Shown here: piece after piece, positions 17,060 to 25,823 of the stretch
Layout: the number at the start of each line of letters is the position of its first letter
Numbering within the stretch: position 1 is the stretch's first letter
Assembly (NCBI RefSeq): GCF_026712185.1
Contig: NZ_JAPPUX010000001.1
Location: forward strand, 1 to 64,000
Direction: 5' to 3'
DNA: 64,000 nucleotides
Origin: Nocardioides pini
GTDB taxonomy: Bacteria > Actinomycetota > Actinomycetes > Propionibacteriales > Nocardioidaceae
Notes under the pieces: model-generated
The model's input: only the letters and a program-made list of their open reading frames with translations
Databases searched by the model: none
Told to the model about the DNA's origin: nothing
Made by a program: the position numbers and the translations under genes

Positions 17060-19114
17060 GTGAGTGACCTCAACCCCGCCGTCAGCCCAGTCGTGGCGGA
17101 GCTGGTCCAGCGCTCCAACCGCCTGGGCCAGGACCCCAAGAACACCAACTACGCCGGCGGCAACACCTCCGCCAAGGGCACCGAGACCGACCCGGTCACC
17201 GGGGAGGACGTCGAGCTGCTGTGGGTGAAGGGCTCCGGCGGCGACCTCGGCACGCTGACCCCGGGTGGCCTGGCCGTGCTGCGGCTGGACCGGATGCGTG
17301 CGCTCGTCGACGTCTACCCCGGCGTGGACCGCGAGGACGAGATGGTCGCTGCCTTCGACTACTGCCTGCACGGCAAGGGCGGCGCCGCCCCCTCGATCGA
17401 CACGGCCATGCACGGCCTCGTCGACGCGGCGCACGTCGACCACCTGCACCCCGACTCCGGCATCGCGATCGCGACCGCGGCCGACGGCGAGGAGCTGACC
17501 CGCACGATCTTCGGCGACGCCGTGGTGTGGGTGCCGTGGCGCCGCCCCGGCTTCCAGCTCGGCCTCGACATCGCCGAGATCAAGGCGAAGAACCCTCAGG
17601 CCCGCGGCTGCATCCTCGGCGGCCACGGCATCACCGCGTGGGGCGACACGAGCGAGGAGGCCGAGGCCAACAGCCTCTGGATCATCGACACCGCCGCCTC
17701 CTACATCGCCGAGCACTCCAGGGCCGAGCCGTTCGGTCCGGCGCTCGAGGGGTACGCCGCCCTGCCGGAGGTCGAGCGCCGCGCCAAGGCCGCCGCCCTC
17801 GCACCGACGATCCGCGGCATCGCATCGGCGGACCGTCCGATGGTCGGCCACTTCACCGACGCCGACGTCGTGCTCGAGTTCCTCGCGCACGCCGAGCACC
17901 CCCGTCTCGGGGAGCTGGGCACGTCGTGCCCCGACCACTTCCTCCGCACCAAGGTCAAGCCGCTGGTCCTCGACCTGCCTGCCGCCGCCTCGGTCGAGGA
18001 GAGCATCGCCCGCCTGCAGGAGCTCGCGGTGTCCTACCGCGAGGACTACCAGGGCTACTACGACCGCAACGCCACGCCCGACAGCCCCGCGATCCGCGGC
18101 AAGGACCCGCTGATCGTGCTGGTGCCCGGCGTCGGCATGTTCAGCTTCGGCAAGGACAAGCAGACCGCCCGCGTCGCCGGCGAGTTCTACGTGAACGCGA
18201 TCAACGTGATGCGCGGCGCGGAGGGCCTGTCGTCGTACGCCCCCATCGACGAGTCGGAGAAGTTCCGCATCGAGTACTGGGCTCTCGAGGAGGCCAAGCT
18301 CCAGCGGATGCCGAAGCCCAAGCCGCTCGCGACCCGCGTCGCGCTCGTCACCGGCGCCGCGTCGGGGATCGGCCTGGCGACCGCGAAGAAGCTCGCGTCC
18401 GAGGGCGCCTGTGTCGTCATCGCCGACCTGTCGCTGGAGAAGGCGCAGGCTGCCGCGGCCGAGATCGGCTCGGCCGACGTCGCCGTGGGCGTGCAGGTCG
18501 ACGTCTCCGACGCCGCCGCCGTGCAGGCCGCGGTCGAGGCGACCGTGCTGGCCTTCGGTGGCGTCGACCTCGTCGTCAACAACGCCGGCCTCTCGCTGTC
18601 GCGCTCGCTGCTCGAGACCACTGAGGCCGACTGGGATCTCCAGCACGACGTGATGGCCAAGGGCTCGTTCCTCGTCGCGAAGGCCGCGGCCAAGGCGATG
18701 ATCGAGCAGGGGATGGGCGGCGACATCGTCTACATCTCCTCGAAGAACTCGATCTTCGCCGGCCCCAACAACGTCGCGTACGGCGCCGCCAAGGCCGACC
18801 AGGCCCACCAGGTGCGGCTGCTGGCCGCCGAGCTCGGCGAGCACGGCATCAAGGTCAACGGGGTCAACCCCGATGGCGTCGTGCAGGGCTCGGGCATCTT
18901 CGCGTCGGGCTGGGGCGCCAACCGCGCCGCGGTCTACGGCGTGGAGGAGCAGGACCTCGGCAAGTTCTACGCGCAGCGCACGATCCTCAAGCGCGAGGTG
19001 CTGCCGGACAACATCGCCAACGCGGTCTTCGTCCTCTGCACCGAGCAGCTCAGCCACACGACCGGCCTGCACATCCCGGTGGACGCGGGCGTGGCGGCGG
19101 CCTTCCTGCGATGA
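17060..19114 (+). CDS. rhaD: Bifunctional rhamnulose-1-phosphate aldolase / L-lactaldehyde dehydrogenase
   Basis: 684 residues from GTG 17060 (AAGGAAACC upstream). Residues about 1-400 form a class II aldolase/adducin domain (GGNTSAKG near 33, HVDHLHPDSG near 130). Residues about 425-684 are a short-chain dehydrogenase with VTGAASGIG (about 431-439), NNAG and the catalytic Y-x-x-x-K in YGAAKADQ. The aldolase part yields DHAP and L-lactaldehyde and the dehydrogenase part oxidises the aldehyde to L-lactate with NAD. The fusion is known in rhizobia, Bacillus and actinobacteria. The LutABC genes downstream fit lactate as product. Confidence 0.9.
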   Translation: MSDLNPAVSPVVAELVQRSNRLGQDPKNTNYAGGNTSAKGTETDPVTGEDVELLWVKGSGGDLGTLTPGGLAVLRLDRMRALVDVYPGVDREDEMVAAFDYCLHGKGGAAPSIDTAMHGLVDAAHVDHLHPDSGIAIATAADGEELTRTIFGDAVVWVPWRRPGFQLGLDIAEIKAKNPQARGCILGGHGITAWGDTSEEAEANSLWIIDTAASYIAEHSRAEPFGPALEGYAALPEVERRAKAAALAPTIRGIASADRPMVGHFTDADVVLEFLAHAEHPRLGELGTSCPDHFLRTKVKPLVLDLPAAASVEESIARLQELAVSYREDYQGYYDRNATPDSPAIRGKDPLIVLVPGVGMFSFGKDKQTARVAGEFYVNAINVMRGAEGLSSYAPIDESEKFRIEYWALEEAKLQRMPKPKPLATRVALVTGAASGIGLATAKKLASEGACVVIADLSLEKAQAAAAEIGSADVAVGVQVDVSDAAAVQAAVEATVLAFGGVDLVVNNAGLSLSRSLLETTEADWDLQHDVMAKGSFLVAKAAAKAMIEQGMGGDIVYISSKNSIFAGPNNVAYGAAKADQAHQVRLLAAELGEHGIKVNGVNPDGVVQGSGIFASGWGANRAAVYGVEEQDLGKFYAQRTILKREVLPDNIANAVFVLCTEQLSHTTGLHIPVDAGVAAAFLR

Positions 19115-20616
19115 CGCACCCGGCGATGACGACCCTGCGCGTCGCGGCCGTCGACCTCGGGGCGACGAGCGGGCGCGTGATGGCCGCCCGCGTGGGTCCG
19201 GGGCACCTCTCGCTGAAGGAGGTGCACCGGTTCCCCAACGGCGGCGTCCCCGTCGGCGGCTCGCTGTTCTGGGACGTGCTCGGCATCCACCGCGAGGTGC
19301 TGGCCGGGGTCGCCGAGGTGGCGCGCACCGGGGAGCTGCACGGGATCGGCATCGACTCGTGGGCGGTCGACTACGGACTGCTCGACCGCGACGGCGAGCT
19401 GCTCGGCAACCCCTACAGCCACCGCGACCCGCGCACCCGCGACGTCCCCGAGCTGGTCGCGAAGACGGTCAGCGTGCAGGAGCAGTACGCCGTCAACGGC
19501 CTGCAGCAGCTGCCGTTCACCACCGTCTTCCAGCTGGTCGCCGCGCGCGGCACCGCGGCCCTCGAGTCGGCGCACACGCTGCTCCTGCTGCCCGACCTGC
19601 TCGGCTACTGGCTGACCGGCGAGGTGGGCGCCGAGCGCACCAACGCGTCGACGACCGGCCTGCTCGACGTCGGCACGGGGGAGTGGTCCAGCGAGCTGGC
19701 GAGCCGGCTGCAGCTGCCCTGGTCGATCCTGCCCCCACTGCGCGATGCCGGCTCCGTCATCGGACCGCTGCGCGCCGGGGTCGCGGCCGACCTCGGTCTC
19801 TCGCCCGACGTGCCCGTCGTCGCGGTCGGCTCGCACGACACGGCGTCGGCCGTCGTCGCCGTACCCGCCGACGCGGACACCTCCTTCGGCTACATCTCCT
19901 CGGGCACGTGGTCGCTCGTCGGCCTCGAGCTCGACGCGCCGGTCCTCACCGAGGAGGCCCGCGAGGCCGACTTCACCAACGAGGGCGGCGTCGACGGCAC
20001 GGTCCGGTTCCTCAAGAACGTGATGGGCCTGTGGGTGCTGTCGGAGTGCCTCAGGGCGTGGCGCGACCGCGGCACCCCGGCCACCGACCTCGCGTCGCTG
20101 CTGGCCGACGCGAGCACGGCAGCGCCGCTGCGCACGGTCGTCGACATCAACCACCCGTCGCTGCTGGGACCTGGCAGCGCCACCGACCCGATGCCGGAGC
20201 GCGTCGTACGACTGGCGCGCGACGCCGGCGAGCCGCTCCCGCAGACCCCCGGCGAGATCACCCGCTGCATCCTCGACAGCCTCGCGCTCGCCTACCGGCG
20301 CCACCTCCGCGCGGCCGTCCGGCTCGCCGGCCGCGACCTCGAGGTCGTGCACGTCGTCGGCGGCGGCTCCCACAACCACCTGCTCTGCCAGCTGACCGCG
20401 GACGCCCTGGGCGTCCCGGTGCTGGCCGGCCCGGGCGAGGCGGCCGCTCTCGGCAACGCCCTCGTCCAGGCCCGCGCCCTCGGCGCCGACCTGCCCGACC
20501 TCGCTGCCATGCGCGCCCTCGTCCGCGAGACGCACGACGTGCGCCGTCACGATCCACGCCCCGGTCTCGACTGGGACGCCGCCGACCGCCGCGTCGGTCA
20601 GGAACGCCCGGGGTAG
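19111..20616 (+). CDS. rhaB: Rhamnulokinase
   Basis: 501 residues of the FGGY sugar kinase family. The phosphate-binding DLGATSGRVMAARV is near the N-terminus, IDSWAVDYGLLD near residue 80, the ATP-domain motif GSHDTASAV near residue 246 and HVVGGGSHNHLLCQLTADAL near residue 413 as in RhaB. It phosphorylates L-rhamnulose. ATG 19111 overlaps the previous stop; ATG 19126 (MTTLRVAAVDLG) is an equally reasonable start and closer to the family length of about 490. Confidence 0.9.
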   Translation: MTHPAMTTLRVAAVDLGATSGRVMAARVGPGHLSLKEVHRFPNGGVPVGGSLFWDVLGIHREVLAGVAEVARTGELHGIGIDSWAVDYGLLDRDGELLGNPYSHRDPRTRDVPELVAKTVSVQEQYAVNGLQQLPFTTVFQLVAARGTAALESAHTLLLLPDLLGYWLTGEVGAERTNASTTGLLDVGTGEWSSELASRLQLPWSILPPLRDAGSVIGPLRAGVAADLGLSPDVPVVAVGSHDTASAVVAVPADADTSFGYISSGTWSLVGLELDAPVLTEEAREADFTNEGGVDGTVRFLKNVMGLWVLSECLRAWRDRGTPATDLASLLADASTAAPLRTVVDINHPSLLGPGSATDPMPERVVRLARDAGEPLPQTPGEITRCILDSLALAYRRHLRAAVRLAGRDLEVVHVVGGGSHNHLLCQLTADALGVPVLAGPGEAAALGNALVQARALGADLPDLAAMRALVRETHDVRRHDPRPGLDWDAADRRVGQERPG

Positions 20617-20618
20617 AC

Positions 20619-20843
20619 ATGGGCGCCACCGACGAGCGAGAAGCGGCCCAGGACCGGCTCACGGCGGTGGAGATCTACGTCCTGCGCCTGATGGCGGAGG
20701 GTGACACGATCGACGTCGTGGCCCGCAAGCTCGAGGTCTCCGAGCGGACGGTGCGACGCAAGGCGCGCAGCGCGTGCGACAAGGTGGGGTGCGAGACCAC
20801 CATCGAGGCGATCGTGTGGGCGGTGCGCAACGGACTGTTCTGA
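20619..20843 (+). CDS. Stand-alone LuxR-type helix-turn-helix protein
   Basis: 74 residues, starting two bases after the rhaB stop. It is essentially one GerE/LuxR HTH: LTAVEIYVLRLMAEGDTIDVVARKLEVSERTVRRKAR-type pattern, ending AIVWAVRNGLF. No receiver or ligand domain is present. The helix pattern and the ending recall the output domain of the protein at 55613. Its place between the rhamnose and lactate genes suggests it acts on this operon, but that is inference. Confidence 0.75.
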   Translation: MGATDEREAAQDRLTAVEIYVLRLMAEGDTIDVVARKLEVSERTVRRKARSACDKVGCETTIEAIVWAVRNGLF

Positions 20844-20880
20844 ACAAGACCACGAACGACGAGACGAGAGGAGCAGGGAC

Positions 20881-21618
20881 GTGAGGGTTGCCCTCCAGAT
20901 CACCTGCGTCAACGACGCCATGTTCCCCGACACGGGGAAGGCCGTCGTGCGGCTGCTGCGCCGTCTCGGGGTCGACGTCGACTTCCCGGGCGCGCAGACC
21001 TGCTGCGGGCAGCCGATGGTCAACACCGGCTACCTCGACGAGGCGGTGCCGGTGGTGCGCGCGTTCGTCGACGCCTTCGCGGGGTACGACGCCATCGTGA
21101 CGCCGTCGGGTTCCTGCGCCGGGTCCGCCCGGCACCAGCACTCGATCGTCGCCGAGCGGTCGGGCGACCCCGCCCTGGTGGCAGCCGTCGCGGAGACGGC
21201 GCCGCGGACCTACGAGCTGACCGAGTTCCTCGTCGACGTGCTCGGCGTGACCGACGTCGGTGCCTACTTCCCGCACCGGGTGACGTACCACCCGACCTGC
21301 CACAGCCTGCGGATGCTCGGGGTCGGCGACCGGCCGCGGCGCCTGCTCGAGGCGGTGCGCGGCATCGAGCTCGTCGAGCTGCCGAACGCGACGGAGTGCT
21401 GCGGCTTCGGTGGCACCTTCGCCCTCAAGAACGCCGACACCTCGATCGCGATGGGCGCCGACAAGGCCCGCCACGTCCGCGACACCGGCGCCGAGGTGCT
21501 GGTCGCCGGCGACAACTCCTGCCTGATGCACATCGGCGGGATGCTCTCGCGCCAGCGCGCGGGGGTCCGCGTCATGCACCTCGCGGAGATCCTGGCCGCC
21601 ACGGAGGGAGCAGCATGA
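20881..21618 (+). CDS. lutA: L-lactate oxidation protein LutA (CCG-domain Fe-S protein)
   Basis: 245 residues from GTG 20881, preceded by GAGAGGAGCAGGGAC. Two cysteine-rich CCG domains: TCCGQP near residue 41 with a preceding Cys, and CHSLR then ECCGFGG near residues 140-180. These bind Fe-S clusters in the LutABC lactate oxidase complex, which converts L-lactate to pyruvate and passes electrons to the respiratory chain. ATGA overlap with lutB. Confidence 0.88.
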   Translation: MRVALQITCVNDAMFPDTGKAVVRLLRRLGVDVDFPGAQTCCGQPMVNTGYLDEAVPVVRAFVDAFAGYDAIVTPSGSCAGSARHQHSIVAERSGDPALVAAVAETAPRTYELTEFLVDVLGVTDVGAYFPHRVTYHPTCHSLRMLGVGDRPRRLLEAVRGIELVELPNATECCGFGGTFALKNADTSIAMGADKARHVRDTGAEVLVAGDNSCLMHIGGMLSRQRAGVRVMHLAEILAATEGAA

Positions 21619-23108
21619 GCGGCACCTTCGTCGGCATGCCGGCGTTCCCGACCGCCGCGCGTGAGGCGCTGGCCGACACCCAGCAGCGGCGCAACCTCGC
21701 CCACGCCACCCGCACCATCCGCGACAAGCGTGCGGCGGTCGTCGCCGAGGTCGAGGACTGGGAGGGGCTGCGGCTCGCCGGCGCCGCGGTCAAGGAGGCC
21801 GCGCTGCGCGACCTCGCCACCCACCTCGAGACCCTCGAGGAGTCCCTGACCCGCGCGGGCGCGATCGTCCACTGGGCCCGAGACGCCGAGGAGGCGTGCG
21901 CGATCGTCGCGCAGGTCGCCCGCGACCACGGCGTCGACGAGGTCGTGAAGGTCAAGTCCATGGCCACCGGCGAGATCGGTCTCAACGAGGCGCTGGAGGC
22001 CGAGGGCATCGCCGCCTGGGAGACCGACCTGGCCGAGCTGATCGTGCAGCTCGGCGACGACCTGCCGTCCCACATCCTCGTGCCTGCGATCCACCGCAAC
22101 CGGGCGGAGATCCGCGAGATCTTCCGCCGCCGGATGGGTGACGTCGGCCGACCCGCGCCCGAGGCCCTGACCGACGACCCGGGTGTGCTGGCCGGGGCGG
22201 CGCGTGAGCACCTGCGGGAGAAGTTCCTCCGCGCCAAGGTCGCCGTGAGTGGCGCCAACTTCGCCGTCGCCGACACCGGCACGCTCGTCGTCGTCGAGTC
22301 CGAGGGCAACGGCCGGATGTGCCTGACCCTGCCCGAGGTGCTGGTCAGCGTCGTCGGCATCGAGAAGGTCGTTGCCACCTGGTCCGACCTCGACGCGATG
22401 CTGCGCCTGCTGCCGCGCTCGTCGACGGGGGAGCGGATGAACCCCTACACCTCGACCTGGTCGGGCGTGACGCCCGGCGACGGCCCGCAGGAGGTGCACG
22501 TCGTCCTGCTCGACAACGGCCGCACCCGTGCGCTCGCCGACGACGTCGGCCGCCAGGCGCTGCGCTGCATCCGCTGCTCGGCCTGCCTCAACGTGTGCCC
22601 GGTCTACGAGCGCGTCGGCGGCCACGCCTACGGCTCGGTCTACCCCGGCCCGATCGGCGCGATCCTGAACCCGCTCCTCCACGGCGTCTCGGACGAGCAG
22701 ACCGCGTCGCTGCCGTACGCCTCCTCGCTCTGCGGTGCCTGCTTCGAGGTCTGCCCGGTGCGGATCGACATCCCCTCGGTGCTGGTCGACCAGCGCGCCG
22801 CCGTCGTCGACTCCCACCGCGGCGACCGCGTGCCGCGGAGTGGGTCTCATTGGCAGGAGGCGGTCGCGATGAAGGCGGCCGCCTGGACCTTCTCCGACTC
22901 CCGCCGCCTGCGCTGGGCAGAGCGTGCCTCCGGCCTGGCGGGGCGCGTCATCGGCCGCTTCTCGCGTACGACGCTGCCGGGTGGCCGCGCCGCGGCCGGA
23001 CGCCTGCCGGGGCCCGCCGCCGGCTGGACCGGGGCGCGCGACCTGCCCGCGCCGCCCCCCGAGTCCTTCCGCGAGTGGTGGGACCGCACGGACGGGGGCC
23101 GTTCATGA
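21615..23108 (+). CDS. lutB: L-lactate oxidation iron-sulfur protein LutB
   Basis: 497 residues. An N-terminal LutB/LUD domain (about 60-300; GTLVVVESEGNGRMC) is followed by two 4Fe-4S binding sets, CIRCSACLNVCPVY (about 317-330) and CGACFEVCPVRIDIP (about 374-388), and a C-terminal domain. This is the probable electron-transfer core of LutABC. Overlaps both neighbours by 4 bases, so lutABC are co-translated. Confidence 0.9.
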   Translation: MSGTFVGMPAFPTAAREALADTQQRRNLAHATRTIRDKRAAVVAEVEDWEGLRLAGAAVKEAALRDLATHLETLEESLTRAGAIVHWARDAEEACAIVAQVARDHGVDEVVKVKSMATGEIGLNEALEAEGIAAWETDLAELIVQLGDDLPSHILVPAIHRNRAEIREIFRRRMGDVGRPAPEALTDDPGVLAGAAREHLREKFLRAKVAVSGANFAVADTGTLVVVESEGNGRMCLTLPEVLVSVVGIEKVVATWSDLDAMLRLLPRSSTGERMNPYTSTWSGVTPGDGPQEVHVVLLDNGRTRALADDVGRQALRCIRCSACLNVCPVYERVGGHAYGSVYPGPIGAILNPLLHGVSDEQTASLPYASSLCGACFEVCPVRIDIPSVLVDQRAAVVDSHRGDRVPRSGSHWQEAVAMKAAAWTFSDSRRLRWAERASGLAGRVIGRFSRTTLPGGRAAAGRLPGPAAGWTGARDLPAPPPESFREWWDRTDGGRS

Positions 23109-23689
23109 GCGCCCGCGACGACATCCTGCGGCGTGTCCGCGAGGCACTGGACGGCGTGTCGCCCGCCGTCGAGATCCCTGCGGCCCCACGGGCGCCCGAC
23201 CGCGGGGACCTCGTCGCGCTCTTCGTTGAGCGCGTCGAGGACTACCGGGCCATCGTCACCCGCTGTGCAGCCGACGAGCTCGAGCAGGTGGTCCGCGACG
23301 CCCTCGGTGAGGCCCGCGCCGTCGTACCCCCCGGCCTTGGCGTAGAGGTCGCCGGCGCCACGGTCGACGACGGCCTCACCGCCACCGAGCTCGACGCCAT
23401 CGACGCCGTCGTCACCCGCGCCGCCGTCGGGATCGCCGAGACCGGGACCATCGTGCTCGACCACCGGCCCGACCAGGGCCGCCGCGCGATCAGCCTGGTG
23501 CCGGACCTCCACGTCTGCATCGTCGACGCGTCGCAGGTCGTCGCCGACGTGCCAGACGCGATCGCCGTCCTCGACCCCGCCCGCCCGCTGACCTGGATCA
23601 GCGGCCCGTCCGCCACGAGCGACATCGAGCTCGACCGGGTCGAGGGCGTCCACGGCCCGCGCACGCTGCACGTGGTGCTCGTCGGCTGA
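23105..23689 (+). CDS. lutC: Lactate utilisation protein LutC (LUD domain)
   Basis: 194 residues with the LUD (DUF162) domain: VGIAETGTIVLDH and GRRAISLVPDLHVCIVD, then SATSDIELDRVEGVHGPRTLHVVLVG, the conserved C-terminus of LutC. Third component of the L-lactate oxidation system and the last gene of the operon, followed by a hairpin between convergent genes. Confidence 0.9.
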   Translation: MSARDDILRRVREALDGVSPAVEIPAAPRAPDRGDLVALFVERVEDYRAIVTRCAADELEQVVRDALGEARAVVPPGLGVEVAGATVDDGLTATELDAIDAVVTRAAVGIAETGTIVLDHRPDQGRRAISLVPDLHVCIVDASQVVADVPDAIAVLDPARPLTWISGPSATSDIELDRVEGVHGPRTLHVVLVG

Positions 23690-23711
23690 CCTCCTGCTGC
23701 CGTGGACCGGT

Positions 23712-23734
23712 GATCCCGCCCGGCCTACGGGATC
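23712..23734. terminator. Hairpin between lutC and a convergent small gene
   Basis: GATCCCG (23712-23718) and CGGGATC (23728-23734) form a perfect 7-bp stem; the right arm includes the last codons of the minus-strand gene. Likely end point of the rhamnose-lactate operon. Confidence 0.5.
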
Positions 23735-23961
23735 GCGTTGACCTGCTCCCAGTCCCGGGTGGGCCCGTTCCACCGCTCCAGCACCCACGGCCACTGCTCG
23801 CGGAGCTCGCGGGGCCGCATCTGGTTGCGGCTCGCGGCCCACTCGCGGGCGGCCTTCTCCGCCTCGCGGCCCGTCACGGCGGTGAAGTCGCGCAAGGTCC
23901 GGTCGCGGTCGGGCGGGTCCTGCGGCCCGGGCGCATAGGCGACGCGGTACATCACGTACAT
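23725..23961 (-). CDS. Small protein of unknown function
   Basis: 78 residues from ATG 23959-23961, chosen because AGGAGGG lies immediately upstream, inside the longer frame that starts at 23979. It is charged and Trp-rich (AASRNQMRPRELREQWPWVL, WNGPTRDWEQV), with no signal peptide or membrane segment. I do not recognise a family. Confidence 0.6.
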   Translation of the reverse strand: MYVMYRVAYAPGPQDPPDRDRTLRDFTAVTGREAEKAAREWAASRNQMRPRELREQWPWVLERWNGPTRDWEQVNAIP

Positions 23962-24024
23962 GAGCCCTCCTGTGTCCATGCCTCCACCTCTTCAGGAGGG
24001 CGGGCGAGGGGCTTTGATACGTGC

Positions 24025-24693
24025 TCAGGGACCGACCGTCAGCCGCGCCGCCTCGTCGGGGCGCTGGCGCAGGACGTCTGGCAGGAGGTGCTCGAGGACG
24101 CCGACCTCCTCGACGTTGTGCCGCACCCAGGCCTCGGCCATGGCCTCCGGGAAGACGCGCGTGGTGAGGTGGCGGTTGACTGGGCTGAACGTCCGCAGGC
24201 GGCAGCCGAGGTCCATCACGCTCACGTAGTGCGTGCCCTCGGGGCCCCACGACCAGGTGTGCTCGAGCTGGAAGACCCGGACCCCGGCGATACGGCGCAC
24301 GAGGCGGATCCCGGTCTCGTCGAGCTTCTCGACCCGCTCGACGGAGTCCACGCGGAAGCGCTCGTCGCGCCCGAACGCCTCGACGATGCGATAGCTCGCG
24401 CCCTCGTCGGCGCCGCCGCTCGGCGCGGGACGGGCCAGCTCCCACGCGACGTGGTCGAGCGGATGCCACGCGAGGTAGCCCGACATCCGCTCACCGGCGT
24501 ACTCGATCTCGTCCCCGATGTGGCGGAACCACCACAGCAGCATCGATGGCGTGACGCCGGCCAGCGGCTGGTGGTCGATGGTGACCCGGATCCGGTGGTG
24601 GGACAGCCGGCGCACCGCGCTGCGGGCCGAGTCCGTGGAGCGCAGCGGGTGGAGCACGGGCCGCGGCTCGGGCAGGGGCATCGGTCGGACCAC
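24025..24693 (-). CDS. DAPG hydrolase (PhlG/phloretin hydrolase)-like protein
   Basis: About 222 residues. MLLWWFRHIGDEIEYAGER, then WHPLDHVAWEL, HTWSWGPEGTHYVSVMDLG and a C-terminal RHNVEEVGVLEHLLPD match the layout of DAPG/phloretin hydrolases, in which His and Glu residues bind zinc for cleavage of a C-C bond in acylphloroglucinols. The true substrate here is unknown. Start: GTG 24693 has GGAGG eight bases upstream; ATG 24681 is possible and the open frame runs further. Monocistronic, divergent from the aldo/keto reductase. Confidence 0.6.
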   Translation of the reverse strand: MVRPMPLPEPRPVLHPLRSTDSARSAVRRLSHHRIRVTIDHQPLAGVTPSMLLWWFRHIGDEIEYAGERMSGYLAWHPLDHVAWELARPAPSGGADEGASYRIVEAFGRDERFRVDSVERVEKLDETGIRLVRRIAGVRVFQLEHTWSWGPEGTHYVSVMDLGCRLRTFSPVNRHLTTRVFPEAMAEAWVRHNVEEVGVLEHLLPDVLRQRPDEAARLTVGP

Positions 24694-24805
24694 GGCGCAC
24701 ACCTCCGGTCGGCGGGCTCCCACGGTAGGGCGGAGCCGCCGTGCGTGCCAGAGGTCACCCCGCCGAGGGAGGCCGCGCCTTGGCCGGGCTGTGAGACTCG
24801 GTCCC

Positions 24806-25798
24806 ATGGAGCACCGCACCCTCGGAAGGACCGGCCGCGAGGTCTCGGTCGTCGGACTCGGCACCTGGCAGCTCGGCGCCGACTGGGGCGACGTCAGCGA
24901 GGCCGACGCGATGGCCGTGCTGGAGGCGTCGGCCGAGGCCGGCGTGACGTTCTACGACACCGCCGACGTGTACGGCGACGGCCGCAGCGAGCAGCTGGTC
25001 GGCCGCTTCGTCGCCGCCCACCCCGACGCCGGCTTCACCGTCGCGACCAAGATGGGCCGGCGCATGGACCAGGTGCCGGAGAACTACGTCGAGCAGAACT
25101 TCCGCCAGTGGCTCGACCGGTCGCGCCGCAACCTCGGCGTCGACACCATCGACCTCGTCCAGCTGCACTGCCCGCCGAGCGAGGTCATCGACGACGGCGC
25201 GACGTACGACGTCCTCGACCGCCTCGTCGACGAGGGCGTGGTGGCGGCGTACGGCGTGAGCGTCGAGACCGCCGCGCAGGCGCTCAGCGCGATCGCCCGG
25301 CCGAACGTCGCCAGCGTGCAGATCATCCTCAACGCCTTCCGCATGAAGCCGCTCGACGAGGTGCTCCCCGCGGCGGCCGACGCCGGCGTCGGCATCATCG
25401 CCCGGGTGCCGCTGGCCTCGGGGCTGCTGTCCGGCAAGTACGACCTCGACACGACGTTCGCCGACGACGACCACCGGACCTACAACCGCGACGGCTCCGC
25501 GTTCGACGTCGGCGAGACCTTCTCCGGCGTGGACTACGAGACGGGCGTCTCCGCCGCTCAGGAGTTCTCCTCGCTCGTGTCCGACTCCGGGCTCGACGTC
25601 ACGCCGGCCCAGGCCGCGATCGCGTGGATCGTGCAGCAGCCGGGCGTCTCGACCGTCATCCCGGGCGCGCGCAACGTCGACCAGGCGCGGTCCAACGCCG
25701 CCGCCGGGCTCGTCGGCGAGCTGCCGCCTGCCTTCCTCGAGGGCGTGGCCGACCTCTACGACCGGCGGATCCGGGAGCAGGTCCACGCTCGCTGGTGA
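24806..25798 (+). CDS. Aldo/keto reductase
   Basis: 330 residues, NADPH-dependent TIM-barrel oxidoreductase. Catalytic tetrad visible: Asp and Tyr in FYDTADVYGDG (about 49-59), Lys in VATKMG, His in LVQLHCPP. The C-terminal cofactor motif is VIPGARNVDQARSNAAA. Closest to the AKR groups that use aldehydes or sugar-derived carbonyls; substrate not predictable. Starts after a 112-base gap from the divergent hydrolase gene. Confidence 0.88.
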   Translation: MEHRTLGRTGREVSVVGLGTWQLGADWGDVSEADAMAVLEASAEAGVTFYDTADVYGDGRSEQLVGRFVAAHPDAGFTVATKMGRRMDQVPENYVEQNFRQWLDRSRRNLGVDTIDLVQLHCPPSEVIDDGATYDVLDRLVDEGVVAAYGVSVETAAQALSAIARPNVASVQIILNAFRMKPLDEVLPAAADAGVGIIARVPLASGLLSGKYDLDTTFADDDHRTYNRDGSAFDVGETFSGVDYETGVSAAQEFSSLVSDSGLDVTPAQAAIAWIVQQPGVSTVIPGARNVDQARSNAAAGLVGELPPAFLEGVADLYDRRIREQVHARW

Positions 25799-25823
25799 GC
25801 CTCGGCGGTGCCACAATCCGACC

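Noticed and set aside
15851..19072. A 1073-residue open frame on the minus strand
   Set aside because: It is antisense to rhaI and the rhaD fusion, whose domains are clear. High GC keeps antisense frames open; its translation is Val/Gly/Arg/Asp-rich with no motif.
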